This document shows, one piece after another, positions 36,875-45,500 of a stretch of 64,000 nt of DNA. Both the position numbers and the translations under genes were made by a program. The stretch is taken from NCBI RefSeq assembly GCF_018987265.1, contig NZ_CP076853.1, forward strand, positions 3,468,501-3,532,500, given 5' to 3'. Under the pieces are notes generated by a model, which saw only the letters and a program-made list of their open reading frames with translations, made no database searches and had not been told where the DNA came from. Source of the stretch: Rhizobium sp. WYJ-E13 (GTDB taxonomy: Bacteria; Pseudomonadota; Alphaproteobacteria; Rhizobiales; Rhizobiaceae). Every line of letters starts with the position of its first letter. Within the stretch, counting starts at the first letter, position 1.

Positions 36875-39151
36875 TTATGTCTTCATCCGAAGAAGGCGAA
36901 GCGCATTCATCGTCACCAGCACGGTCGCGCCCGTATCCGCCAGGATCGCCGGCCACAGGCCGGTAATGCCGGCTATAGTGGTGACGAGAAACACTGCCTT
37001 CAGCCCGAGCGCGATGGTGATGTTCTGCATGATATTGCGCATCGTCCGCTTCGAAAGGTCGATCATGCGCGCCACGTCGCCGACACGTCCATGCAGCACC
37101 GCCGCATCCGCCGTTTCCAGCGCCACGTCGGTGCCGCCGCCCATGGCGATGCCGACATCGGCAGCAGCAAGCGCCGGCGCATCGTTGATGCCGTCACCGA
37201 CCTTGGCGACGAAAAGCCCTTCCTTCTTCAATTCGCCGACGATGCGCTGCTTGTCCTGCGGCAGCAGCTCGCCGCGCCAGTCGATGCCGAGATCACCGGC
37301 AACGGCGGCTGCCGTGCGCTTGTTATCACCGGTCAGCATGATGGCCCGCACACCGGCCGCCTTCAGCGTCGCAAGGCCGCTCTTTGCGTCCTCGCGTGGC
37401 TCGTCGCGCATGGCGATCAGGCCGGCAGCGACGCCATCGATCAGCAGCACCGAAACACTTTTGCCCGCGCCATTCAGGATGGTAACCTGCTGATCCTGCT
37501 CCGCATTCAGCGCTCTACGCTCACGCGCAGCCGGCGGCGACAGGAGATCGAGCGTTTCGCCGCCCACCTTGCCCGTCACACCCTTGCCCGGCAGCGCCTC
37601 AAGTTCGAAAGCCGGCGGCATGGGTACACCATCGGCTTTCGCCCGGTTTAGGATCGCCAGCGCCAACGGATGGCTGGAAGCTTGCTCCAGGACCGCGGCG
37701 CGTGACAGCACCTGCGTCTCAGAGCGTCCAAAGGCAATGATATCGGTCACCTGCGGCTTGCCAACGGTCAGCGTACCCGTCTTGTCGAAGGCAACGGCCG
37801 TCACCTTGCCAAGCGATTCCAGAACTGCGCCGCCCTTCATCAGCAACCCGCGGCGCGCACCCGCCGAAAGAGAAGCGGCAATCGCAGCCGGCGTGGAAAT
37901 GACGAGCGCGCAAGGGCAACCGATCAGCAGGATCGCAAGGCCCTTGTAGATCCATTCGCCCCAAGCCGCGCCCGTCAGCAGCGGCGGCAGGATCGCCACC
38001 AGAACCGCCACGACGACAACACCCGGCGTGTAATAGCGCGAAAAGCGGTCGATGAAGCGCTCCGTCGGCGCCTTGGATTCCTGCGCCTCCTCCACCAGCT
38101 TGACGACGCGGGCAATCGTATTGTCCTCGGCAGCGGCCGTCACACGAATGCGCACTGCGGCATCGCCATTCACCGTGCCAGCGAAGACGGTCTCGCCGGT
38201 TCCCTTGCGCACCGGCGTGCTTTCGCCGGTCACCGGCGCTTCGTCGATGGCGCTCTCACCAGACAGGATCGTACCGTCGGCGGAAATCCGATCGCCCGGC
38301 CGTACGAGAATGACTGAGCCGACGGTAAGCGTTTCCGCCGGCACTTCCTTCACCTCACCGCCCGTTTCGAGCAACGCATTCTTCGGCACCAGCGTCGTCA
38401 GCGACTGGATGCTGGCGCGCGCCTTTCCGGCGGCAACGCCTTCGAACAGCTCACCGACAAGGAACAGGAAGACGACCGTCGCCGCTTCTTCGCCGGCATT
38501 GATGATGACGGCACCGACGGCGGCGATTGTCATCAGCATTTCGATCGAAAAGGGAATGCCGGCAAGCGCGGCCATGACGGCGCGCCGCGCGATCGGAACC
38601 AGCCCGACCAGCATGGCGGCAATGAAGGCATAGGAAGCGATCGCCGGCACCAGATGGCCGATCACATAGGCGATAACGAGCGCCAGGCCGGAGAAGATCG
38701 TCAGCCGGCCCTTCTTGCTCTGCCACCAGGGGCCGGTCATCGGTCGATGATCATGACCGTGCAGCCCCTGGACTTCCTCCACACCATGCGAATGGGCGTG
38801 ACCGGAATGATCGTGGTCATGATGTTCATGCCCGCCATGATCGTGGTGCTCATGGTCATGGTCGTGCCCATGATCGTGATCATGATGCGCGTGATCGTGG
38901 CCGCCCTTCTGTTCCTGAGCGGGCGCCTTGCCCGTGAGCGGAGCGACGGAATAGCCGAGGCCGGTCACCTTCCTCTCTATCGCCTTGAGATCGCTGCTGC
39001 CATTGTGGCGCACCGTCATCGTGCCGGCCGTCACCGAAACCGTGACATCCTCGACCCCGTCCATACGCCTGATGGCCGTATCGATCTTCGTTGCGCAGGC
39101 GGCGCAATCCATACCGCCGACCCTGTACCGTGCCTGTGCTGCTTCGCTCAC
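36875..39151 (-). CDS. Heavy-metal P1B-type ATPase (Zn2+/Cd2+/Pb2+ exporter, ZntA-like)
   Basis: A 758-residue inner-membrane pump. An N-terminal HMA domain has GMDCAAC (Cys16, Cys19). A linker at residues 84-135 is packed with about two dozen histidines in HD/HH repeats, likely a metal buffer. The membrane domain carries CPC (412-414), phosphorylation occurs at Asp in DKTGTLT (456-462), SSHPLA is the HP motif and [10 protein letters not shown] the hinge. These mark a P1B ATPase; the CPC and D-containing context with the His-rich linker favour divalent Zn/Cd/Pb over copper. It is divergent from a MerR regulator and served by a MerR-type promoter. Confidence 0.94.
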   Translation of the reverse strand: MSEAAQARYRVGGMDCAACATKIDTAIRRMDGVEDVTVSVTAGTMTVRHNGSSDLKAIERKVTGLGYSVAPLTGKAPAQEQKGGHDHAHHDHDHGHDHDHEHHDHGGHEHHDHDHSGHAHSHGVEEVQGLHGHDHRPMTGPWWQSKKGRLTIFSGLALVIAYVIGHLVPAIASYAFIAAMLVGLVPIARRAVMAALAGIPFSIEMLMTIAAVGAVIINAGEEAATVVFLFLVGELFEGVAAGKARASIQSLTTLVPKNALLETGGEVKEVPAETLTVGSVILVRPGDRISADGTILSGESAIDEAPVTGESTPVRKGTGETVFAGTVNGDAAVRIRVTAAAEDNTIARVVKLVEEAQESKAPTERFIDRFSRYYTPGVVVVAVLVAILPPLLTGAAWGEWIYKGLAILLIGCPCALVISTPAAIAASLSAGARRGLLMKGGAVLESLGKVTAVAFDKTGTLTVGKPQVTDIIAFGRSETQVLSRAAVLEQASSHPLALAILNRAKADGVPMPPAFELEALPGKGVTGKVGGETLDLLSPPAARERRALNAEQDQQVTILNGAGKSVSVLLIDGVAAGLIAMRDEPREDAKSGLATLKAAGVRAIMLTGDNKRTAAAVAGDLGIDWRGELLPQDKQRIVGELKKEGLFVAKVGDGINDAPALAAADVGIAMGGGTDVALETADAAVLHGRVGDVARMIDLSKRTMRNIMQNITIALGLKAVFLVTTIAGITGLWPAILADTGATVLVTMNALRLLRMKT

Positions 39152-39181
39152 GATCTAAATCCTTGCTTGTAGGCAGCGTCC

Positions 39182-39212
39182 TTCCTACATCCTCTAGCGA
39201 CTAGAGGTGCAA
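39182..39212 (-). promoter_or_regulatory. MerR-type promoter and operator for the metal ATPase
   Basis: On the minus strand TTGCAC (39212-39207) and TAGGAA (39187-39182) are separated by 19 bp, the over-long spacing that MerR proteins correct by twisting DNA. The spacer is the palindrome CCTCTAG-N3-CTAGAGG. The pattern closely parallels the E. coli zntA promoter. Confidence 0.85.
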
Positions 39213-39222
39213 GAGGAAAATC

Positions 39223-39645
39223 ATGAAAAAGATCACCATCGGTGAAGCCGCGCGTCACAGCGGCGTCAAAGTGCCGACGATCCGCTATTATGAGAGCATC
39301 GGCCTGCTTTCCGAACCCAGCCGCAGCGAGGGCAACCAGCGTTCCTACGAGCCCGCTGACCTCAATCGCCTCGCCTTCATCCGCCACGCTCGCGAACTCG
39401 GCTTCGAGATCGAAGCGATCCGCACGCTGCTGCACCTGCAGGATGACCCACACCAGCCCTGCGCCTCCGCCGATGCCATCGCCAAGGCACGTCTCATCGA
39501 GGTCGAGCAACGTATCCGCAGTCTGAATGCGCTGAAGGCGGAACTGGAGCAGATGGTCGAGAGCTGCTGCCACGGCCGCGTCGATCAATGCCGGGTCATC
39601 GAAGTGCTCGCCGACCACGGCAAGTGCGTGCATCCGCATCACTGA
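39223..39645 (+). CDS. MerR-family metal-responsive regulator (CadR/PbrR/ZntR-like)
   Basis: A 140-residue regulator with MerR HTH (KKITIGEAARHSGVKVPTIRYYESIGLL) and a dimerisation helix. Metal-ligand cysteines are in HQPCASAD, VESCCHGRVDQC and the C-terminal HGKCVHPHH. The extra C-terminal Cys/His tail is typical of CadR/PbrR-type sensors. It is divergent from the P-type ATPase and should activate that gene when Zn, Cd or Pb is in excess. GAGGAAAATC precedes the start. Confidence 0.93.
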   Translation: MKKITIGEAARHSGVKVPTIRYYESIGLLSEPSRSEGNQRSYEPADLNRLAFIRHARELGFEIEAIRTLLHLQDDPHQPCASADAIAKARLIEVEQRIRSLNALKAELEQMVESCCHGRVDQCRVIEVLADHGKCVHPHH

Positions 39646-39683
39646 GACTTGCGCTGGACGTTTACCCGCTTCAAGAAGACGCA

Positions 39684-40892
39684 ATGGAACAGAAGACAAT
39701 TGCGATCATCGGCGGCGGTCCCGCAGGTTTGTCAGCCGCCGAAGTGTTGTCGGAAAGCGGCTACGCCATCGCCGTCTACGACGCGATGCCGACTTTCGCC
39801 CGCAAGTTCCTGCTCGCCGGCAAGTCGGGCCTCAACATCACCCATTCGGAGGACTACGACCGTTTCGCCACCCGCTTTGGCGATGCCAATGTCAGTCTTC
39901 GTTCCACCCTTGATGCCTTCACCCCGGCCGATATCCGCACCTGGGCAACTGAGCTCGGCACCGAAACCTTCGTCGGTTCCTCCGGCCGCGTCTTTCCCAA
40001 TGTCATGAAGGCGTCACCACTTCTGCGCGCCTGGCTCGGCAGGCTGGAAGATCGCGGCGTAAGCTTCTTCACCCGCCATCGCTGGGTCGGCTTTGCCGAA
40101 GGTGGACACAGTTTCGAAACGCCAAACGGACGCAAGACTATTTCCTGCGATGCCACGCTGCTTGCGCTCGGCGGCGCAAGCTACCCCCGTCTCGGCTCAG
40201 ATGCGGCCTGGGTGCCGCTGCTTGCCGGACGCGGCATCGCCATCGCTTCATTCCAGCCCGCCAATTGCGGCTTCGATGTTGCCTGGAGCGAATTTTTCCG
40301 CGAGCGTTTTGCCGGCGAACCGCTGAAATCCGTCACAGCAACGTCCTCCGCAGGTACGTTTTCCGGTGAATTCGTGATTACCAAACACGGCATCGAGGGC
40401 AGCCTTGTCTATGCGCATGCCGCCGCCCTGCGGGATCGTCTGCTTGAAGGCAAGGCGTCACTGACGCTAGACCTCGTCCCCGGCCGCACGCTCGAACGCC
40501 TGTGCCGCGACCTTGCCCGACAGGATACGAAATCGAGCTTCTCCAACCGCCTACGCAAAGGCGCCGGGATCGACGGCGTGAAAGCCGCGCTCCTGCGCGA
40601 ACTGACGCCGGAAGCCGATCGCAACGATCCGCAGAAGCTCGCCGCCGCCATCAAGGCCCTGCCGGTTCCACTTCTGCGCCCGCGTCCGATCGCCGAGGCC
40701 ATCTCGTCTGCCGGCGGCATCGCCTGGAGCCAAATCGACGAGGCCTACATGCTGAAACAGCTCCCCGGCGTCTTTGCAGCCGGGGAGATGCTGGACTGGG
40801 AAGCGCCGACAGGTGGTTATTTGCTGACAGCCTGTTTCGCCACGGGCCGCGCCGCGGCGAGAGGCATCGGACACTGGCTCAGCCGAAGGTGA
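39684..40892 (+). CDS. FAD-dependent oxidoreductase of the HI0933/TIGR03862 flavoprotein family
   Basis: A 402-residue flavoprotein with an N-terminal FAD-binding loop IIGGGPAGLSAAEVLSESG and DAMPTFARKFLLAGKSGLNITHSED, the hallmark of the HI0933-like family. The C-terminal FAD motif is LPGVFAAGEMLDWEAPTGG. Members are common and poorly characterised. ATG 39684 gives the standard N-terminus; a longer frame overlaps the MerR gene. It follows the MerR gene by 38 bp and may share its transcript. Confidence 0.88.
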   Translation: MEQKTIAIIGGGPAGLSAAEVLSESGYAIAVYDAMPTFARKFLLAGKSGLNITHSEDYDRFATRFGDANVSLRSTLDAFTPADIRTWATELGTETFVGSSGRVFPNVMKASPLLRAWLGRLEDRGVSFFTRHRWVGFAEGGHSFETPNGRKTISCDATLLALGGASYPRLGSDAAWVPLLAGRGIAIASFQPANCGFDVAWSEFFRERFAGEPLKSVTATSSAGTFSGEFVITKHGIEGSLVYAHAAALRDRLLEGKASLTLDLVPGRTLERLCRDLARQDTKSSFSNRLRKGAGIDGVKAALLRELTPEADRNDPQKLAAAIKALPVPLLRPRPIAEAISSAGGIAWSQIDEAYMLKQLPGVFAAGEMLDWEAPTGGYLLTACFATGRAAARGIGHWLSRR

Positions 40893-40927
40893 AGGTTTGC
40901 ACGCCGGATTGAACCACAAGGGCATAC

Positions 40928-40945
40928 TGTCTCAGAAATGCGACA
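40928..40945. promoter_or_regulatory. Operator-like palindrome before the AcoR-like regulator
   Basis: TGTCTCAGAAATGCGACA matches, with one arm mismatch and the same 4-bp spacer, the perfect palindrome upstream of the aldehyde dehydrogenase gene (42060-42077). A shared autoregulatory site is likely. Confidence 0.65.
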
Positions 40946-41053
40946 CTCGCCATCCGGCAAATTCGATCCATACAATCCGCGGTCATGCCGGCTTGATTGC
41001 AAAGCCGCCATATTTACATCAGAATATACGTGAGTTCCGTGGGAGGAGCCTTC

Positions 41054-42013
41054 ATGCACGAACAATCCGCACATGCGGAGCATGTCTATACGTGCGCCCA
41101 GCAAAACTCTGCTGCGGCCAGCTCGCCGATCGTGGCTTCATGGCGCCGCTGCATGACCATGTATCAGCTGGCGCCGGAGGAAAAACGTGCGCCCCTGCGC
41201 CTGACAGAACAGGAGTTTCGCCTTGCGCGGCAACAATCCGAGCAGTTGATCGCCGATGCCCGTGACGAACTCGACCGTCTCTTTGCGACGGTAGGCAAGG
41301 CCGGCTGCTGCCTGCTTTTGACCGATCGCAACGGCATTGCGCTGGAACGCCGCGGCGCCGCCGGCAATGACAAGGAATTCCACGATGTGGGCCTTTGGAC
41401 CGGCTCCATCTGGACCGAGGCCAGCATCGGCACCAACGGCATCGGCACGGCTCTTGCCGATGAACGTGCCGTCGCCGTTTTCCGCGACCAGCATTTCTAC
41501 TGCTCCAATATCAAGCTGAGCTGCACCACAGCCCCGATCCGCGATCATCGCGGCCTGCTTGCCGCCGCGCTCGACATTTCCACCTGCCGTGACGACGTCA
41601 ATGAAATGACGCTCACCATCCTGTCGCAGGCCGTGCGAGATGCGGCCATGCGTATCGAACTCAATCTGTTCCGGTCCGCTTTTGCCGGCGCCCGTTTCGT
41701 CATGGTCCCGGCCGGCGCCAATTCCGCCAATGCGCTGCTCGCCGTCGACCGGCATGACCTCGTTCTCGGTGCCACACGCGCCGCCCGCCTTGCCCTCAAG
41801 CTCGACGACAGGCATATCGCCGCCGGCATTCCGGCCTCCGACGCGCTGCACGAAGGTCGCGTTTCGCAGGAGGAAGAAATGGCAGAGGCGGAAAAAGCCG
41901 CTCTCCTGCGGGCGCTGTCGCGTACCCATGGCAACGTCTCTCAGGCCGCCACAGCCCTTGGCATCAGCCGCGCAACACTGCACCGGAAGATGAAGAAGCT
42001 CGACCTGCACTGA
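41054..42013 (+). CDS. AcoR-like GAF/Fis-HTH regulator lacking the sigma-54 ATPase domain
   Basis: The 319-residue protein has the N-terminal part of an acetoin/aldehyde-type activator: SPIVASWRRCM, then a GAF domain about residues 60-200 (CCLLLTDRNGIALERRGAAG, then TEASIGTNGIGTALAD). It ends with a Fis-type HTH (ALLRALSRTHGNVSQAATALGISRATLHRKMKKL). The central AAA+ domain of sigma-54 activators (GESGTGKE and GAFTGA motifs) is absent, and the frame is intact, so this is a natural compact form. It precedes an aldehyde dehydrogenase, which it probably controls. Start at 41054 is backed by GGGAGGAG. Confidence 0.88.
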   Translation: MHEQSAHAEHVYTCAQQNSAAASSPIVASWRRCMTMYQLAPEEKRAPLRLTEQEFRLARQQSEQLIADARDELDRLFATVGKAGCCLLLTDRNGIALERRGAAGNDKEFHDVGLWTGSIWTEASIGTNGIGTALADERAVAVFRDQHFYCSNIKLSCTTAPIRDHRGLLAAALDISTCRDDVNEMTLTILSQAVRDAAMRIELNLFRSAFAGARFVMVPAGANSANALLAVDRHDLVLGATRAARLALKLDDRHIAAGIPASDALHEGRVSQEEEMAEAEKAALLRALSRTHGNVSQAATALGISRATLHRKMKKLDLH

Positions 42014-42059
42014 GACAGGGCGAAAGGTGCAATCACAATGTCGTGGCGGTGCCGGAACC

Positions 42060-42077
42060 TGTCGCAACTCTGCGACA
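42060..42077. promoter_or_regulatory. Perfect operator-like palindrome before the aldehyde dehydrogenase
   Basis: TGTCGCAACTCTGCGACA has perfect 7-bp arms with a 4-bp spacer, 104 bp upstream of the dehydrogenase start. A near copy precedes the regulator gene at 40928-40945. Confidence 0.7.
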
Positions 42078-42181
42078 CTGTGCACTGCGGTATTGGCGAG
42101 CTCCCCTGTTCCCCCAGGCAAAAGCGACACAGATTCCTTCCACTGGTTCGTTCCCGAACCTGTTCATCAAGGGAGGATGAC

Positions 42182-43690
42182 ATGCTTCATCAGAAAATCG
42201 TCGAGTCGCCGTTCAAGCTCAAATACGGCAACTACATCGGCGGCGAGTGGCGCGAGCCGATCGGCGGCAAATATTTCGACAACGTCACGCCCGTCACCGG
42301 CGGCAAGCTCTGCGAAATCCCGCGCTCAGATGAAAAGGACATCAATGCCGCGCTCGATGCCGCCCATGCCGCGAAGGAAAAATGGGGCCGCACCTCCACC
42401 ACCGAGCGCTCCAACATCCTCATGAAGATCGCCCAGCGCATGGAAGACAAGCTGGAGCTTCTGGCCCAGGCCGAAACCTGGGACAACGGCAAGCCGATCC
42501 GCGAAACCATGGCGGCCGACATCCCGCTCGCCATCGACCACTTCCGCTATTTCGCCTCCTGCATCCGCGCCCAGGAAGGCACGATCGGTGAAATCGACCA
42601 TGACACGGTCGCCTACCACTTCCATGAACCGCTTGGCGTCGTCGGCCAGATCATTCCCTGGAATTTTCCGATCCTGATGGCGACCTGGAAGCTGGCGCCG
42701 GCTCTCGCCGCCGGCAACTGCGTCGTCATCAAGCCGGCAGAACAGACACCCGCCTCCCTGCTTCTCTGGGCAGAAATCGTCGGCGATCTGTTGCCGGCCG
42801 GTGTGCTCAACATCGTCAACGGCTTCGGCCTCGAAGCCGGCAAGCCGCTCGCCTCCAGCCCGCGCATCGCCAAGATCGCGTTTACCGGTGAGACGACGAC
42901 AGGCCGCCTGATCATGCAGTATGCCAGCCAGAACCTCATTCCGGTGACGCTGGAGCTCGGCGGCAAGTCGCCCAACATCTTCTTTGCCGATGTGGCGGCC
43001 GAAGACGACGATTTCTTCGACAAGGCACTCGAAGGTTTCGCCATGTTCGCGCTGAACCAGGGCGAAGTCTGCACCTGCCCGAGCCGCGCCCTCATCCAGG
43101 AATCGATCTATGACCGCTTCATGGAACGGGCCGTCAAGCGCGTCGAAGCCATCAAGCAGGGCAACCCGCTCGACCCGGCAACGATGATTGGCGCTCAGGC
43201 CTCCACCGAGCAGATGGAAAAGATCCTCGCTTACCTCGATATCGGCAAGCAGGAAGGTGCTCAGGTATTGGCAGGCGGCTCGCGCAACGATCTCGGCGGC
43301 GAACTTTCGGAGGGCTATTACATCAAGCCGACCATCTTCAAGGGCCACAACAAGATGCGTGTCTTCCAGGAAGAAATTTTCGGCCCGGTCGTCTCGGTCA
43401 CCACTTTCAAGGATGACAAGGAGGCGCTCGAGATCGCCAATGATACGCTCTACGGCCTCGGCGCCGGTGTCTGGACTCGCGATGCCAACCGCGCCTATCG
43501 CTTCGGCCGGGAAATCCAGGCCGGCCGCGTCTGGACCAATTGCTATCACGCCTATCCGGCCCATGCGGCCTTCGGCGGCTACAAGCAGTCCGGCATCGGT
43601 CGCGAAACGCACAAGATGATGCTCGACCATTACCAGCAAACCAAGAACATGCTGGTCAGCTACAGCCCGAAGAAGCTCGGCTTCTTCTGA
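42182..43690 (+). CDS. NAD-dependent aldehyde dehydrogenase (acetaldehyde/ExaC-like)
   Basis: A 502-residue aldehyde dehydrogenase oxidising an aldehyde to the acid with NAD. Catalytic Cys297 lies in [11 protein letters not shown] and general-base Glu258 in LELGGKSP. The Rossmann loop is FTGETTTGR. The [11 protein letters not shown] variant and 502-residue length match bacterial acetaldehyde dehydrogenases of the ExaC/AldB group. It follows an AcoR-like regulator and precedes a DUF779 gene, an arrangement typical of alcohol or acetaldehyde oxidation loci. AGGGAGGATGAC precedes the start. Confidence 0.94.
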   Translation: MLHQKIVESPFKLKYGNYIGGEWREPIGGKYFDNVTPVTGGKLCEIPRSDEKDINAALDAAHAAKEKWGRTSTTERSNILMKIAQRMEDKLELLAQAETWDNGKPIRETMAADIPLAIDHFRYFASCIRAQEGTIGEIDHDTVAYHFHEPLGVVGQIIPWNFPILMATWKLAPALAAGNCVVIKPAEQTPASLLLWAEIVGDLLPAGVLNIVNGFGLEAGKPLASSPRIAKIAFTGETTTGRLIMQYASQNLIPVTLELGGKSPNIFFADVAAEDDDFFDKALEGFAMFALNQGEVCTCPSRALIQESIYDRFMERAVKRVEAIKQGNPLDPATMIGAQASTEQMEKILAYLDIGKQEGAQVLAGGSRNDLGGELSEGYYIKPTIFKGHNKMRVFQEEIFGPVVSVTTFKDDKEALEIANDTLYGLGAGVWTRDANRAYRFGREIQAGRVWTNCYHAYPAHAAFGGYKQSGIGRETHKMMLDHYQQTKNMLVSYSPKKLGFF

Positions 43691-43716
43691 GAAGCAGTCG
43701 CTTGTGCTAATATCGC

Positions 43717-43742
43717 GCCTCCTCCCTTCACGGGGAGGAGGC
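43717..43742 (+). other. Stem-loop between the aldehyde dehydrogenase and DUF779 genes
   Basis: GCCTCCTCCC and GGGAGGAGGC form a perfect 10-bp stem with a 6-nt loop. With no T run it may act in mRNA processing. It lies just before the DUF779 ribosome site GGAGGAGG. Confidence 0.5.
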
Positions 43743-43763
43743 ATTGTCTTGGAGGAGGCAATC

Positions 43764-44159
43764 ATGGAACAGACGGTCAATGGCGAAGCGCGCGTGCTCG
43801 CCACCGATGTGGCGCTCGACCTCATCAGGGAAATCCAGAGGGATTATCCCAAAATCCTCTTCCACCAGTCCGGCGGCTGCTGCGACGGCTCTTCGCCCAT
43901 GTGCTATCCCGCGGATGATTTCATCATCGGCGATCAGGATGTGAAGCTCGGTGAAATCGGCGGCGTACCCGTTTACATCAGTGCCAGCCAGTTCGAGGCC
44001 TGGAAACACACGCAGCTCATCATCGATGTCGTGCCCGGCCGCGGCGGCATGTTTTCACTCGATAATGGCCGCGAAAAGCGCTTCCTCACCCGCTCCCGCA
44101 TGTTCGCCGGCGGCGAGGCCTGCGCCATTCCAGAGGTCAGGGCACGCGAGACGACCTGA
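43764..44159 (+). CDS. DUF779-family protein, aldehyde dehydrogenase partner
   Basis: A 131-residue protein of the DUF779 family, with [20 protein letters not shown] near residues 34-53 and [16 protein letters not shown] at the end. The conserved cysteines (GCC, MC, C) suggest metal binding. DUF779 genes are very often next to aldehyde dehydrogenases, and a role in supporting that enzyme is likely but unproven. It lies 73 bp after the dehydrogenase on the same strand with a strong GGAGGAGG site. Confidence 0.9.
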   Translation: MEQTVNGEARVLATDVALDLIREIQRDYPKILFHQSGGCCDGSSPMCYPADDFIIGDQDVKLGEIGGVPVYISASQFEAWKHTQLIIDVVPGRGGMFSLDNGREKRFLTRSRMFAGGEACAIPEVRARETT

Positions 44160-44245
44160 TCGGGCTTTCCTGTAGTATTCCCATATTACCCGCGGCCCGC
44201 GATCCTTTGTTAAAGTCCATCTGTTGGTTTTTACGGGAGGAAGAC

Positions 44246-44842
44246 ATGCCAGCAAGCAAGATCCTGATGATCACAGGCGATTTCACTGAAGATTACGAAA
44301 CCATGGTGCCGTTCCAGACGCTGCTTGCCTGCGGCTATACGGTCCATGCCGTCTGCCCCGGCAAGACCGCCGGCCAGACGGTCGCCACCGCCATCCATGA
44401 TTTCGAAGGCGACCAGACCTATTCCGAAAAGCGCGGCCATAACTTCGCGCTGAATGCCACCTTCGAAAGCGTGCGCGCCGAAGATTACGATGCGCTCGTC
44501 ATTCCCGGCGGCCGCGCGCCGGAATATCTCCGCCTCAACCCCGATGTCATCAAGGCTGTCAGGCATTTCTTCGATGCCAATAAGCCGGTTGCCGCGATCT
44601 GCCACGGCGCCCAGCTTCTGGCCGCTGCCGGCGTACTCAAGGGCCGCACCTGCTCGGCCTATCCCGCCTGCCGTCCGGAAGTCGAGCTTGCCGGCGGCAC
44701 GTATGCCGATATTGCGATCAGCGATGCCATTTCCGATGGCAATCTCGTCACCGCACCGGCCTGGCCGGCCCATCCCTCGTGGCTGCGCCAGTTCATGACG
44801 GTGCTCGATGCGGCAGCGACCCTGGAGACCAACGCCGCCTGA
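44246..44842 (+). CDS. DJ-1/PfpI-family protein
   Basis: A 198-residue class I amidotransferase-like fold. The nucleophile elbow is [14 protein letters not shown] (Cys near residue 117), with Glu in the N-terminal FTEDYETM and acid or His partners typical of Pfp[16 protein letters not shown] is the family core. Such proteins act as glyoxalases, deglycases or chaperones; the specific role is open. Next to an aldehyde dehydrogenase, a part in reactive-carbonyl defence is plausible. GGGAGGAAGAC precedes the start. Confidence 0.9.
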   Translation: MPASKILMITGDFTEDYETMVPFQTLLACGYTVHAVCPGKTAGQTVATAIHDFEGDQTYSEKRGHNFALNATFESVRAEDYDALVIPGGRAPEYLRLNPDVIKAVRHFFDANKPVAAICHGAQLLAAAGVLKGRTCSAYPACRPEVELAGGTYADIAISDAISDGNLVTAPAWPAHPSWLRQFMTVLDAAATLETNAA

Positions 44843-44849
44843 GCGAGCT

Positions 44850-44948
44850 AGAGCGCCGTGCGTCCGTTCGGACGCACAAAGGACGCTAACTCTTTGAATC
44901 GACGCATCAGGCTTTCCAAAAATCGATTACGATTTTCGGACCGATGCT
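44850..44948. repeat. Rhizobial intergenic palindromic repeat element
   Basis: About 100 bp with two perfect hairpins: GTGCGTCCG/CGGACGCAC (44858-44877, 2-nt loop) and AAAATCG/CGATTTT (44919-44936). The order AGCGCCGTGCGTCCGTTCGG, then ACAAAGGACGCT, then CTTTGAATCGACGCAT is one I recognise, from memory only, as a frequent intergenic repeat in Rhizobium genomes. It lies between the DJ-1 and RHH genes. Confidence 0.65.
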
Positions 44949-44967
44949 GTAGCGGGAGTAACGTGTG

Positions 44968-45318
44968 ATGTGTGAACTGTTCATCAAGGCCGATGCGCGG
45001 CTCTGGGAAAGCACCACCCGGTCGCTGCGCATCGATGGCATGGTCACCAGCGTGCGGCTGGAGAATTTCTTCTGGTCGAAACTGGAAGAAATTGCCACCC
45101 GCGACAGCATGAACGTGGTCCAGCTCATCACCAGGCTGCACCACGAGTCGATCGATGCCGGCCATGACCTCGGCAACTTCACTTCGTTCCTCCGCGTCTG
45201 CTGCGCCCGTTACCTGGATCTCCAGCTTGCCGGCGACATACCCGCCGATCTGTCGAGGCCGATCGCCGGCCTCGACGCCCCGGAAATTCTGGGGCGGGAG
45301 AAACGGAAGTACCATTGA
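44968..45318 (+). CDS. Ribbon-helix-helix (RHH_4) domain protein
   Basis: A 116-residue protein with an RHH_4-type domain: TSVRLENFFWSKLEEIATRD followed by SMNVVQLITRL and a helix ending FLRVCCARYLDLQL. This domain is widespread in alphaproteobacteria and may bind DNA, but its targets are unknown. The first 25 residues (MCELFIKADARLWESTTRSL) are also typical of the family. CGGGAGTAACGTG precedes the ATG; a GTG one codon earlier is possible. It stands alone after a rhizobial repeat element. Confidence 0.85.
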   Translation: MCELFIKADARLWESTTRSLRIDGMVTSVRLENFFWSKLEEIATRDSMNVVQLITRLHHESIDAGHDLGNFTSFLRVCCARYLDLQLAGDIPADLSRPIAGLDAPEILGREKRKYH

Positions 45319-45500
45319 ATTCGCCCGAAACCTGAGCGACGATTTTTAGATAGGCGGAATGCCCCTCTGCGTGAGACAATCGCTCCGAGCCGCCGCCAAA
45401 CCGCACCGTTCGGTTTGCCCGGCGGCGGGGAAAGCGGAGGGGAAGATGGCAGCGATCACGATCGTGATGCTACGGTATTGCGTGGCTGGCGGTGGTTTCA

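Noticed and set aside
42080..42181. A sigma-54 promoter for the aldehyde dehydrogenase
   Set aside because: I looked for GG-N10-GC with the usual TGGCAC/TTGC context and found no good match; the regulator also lacks the AAA+ domain needed.
42326..43825. A 499-codon minus-strand frame opposite the aldehyde dehydrogenase
   Set aside because: Shadow of a gene with complete catalytic motifs on the plus strand.
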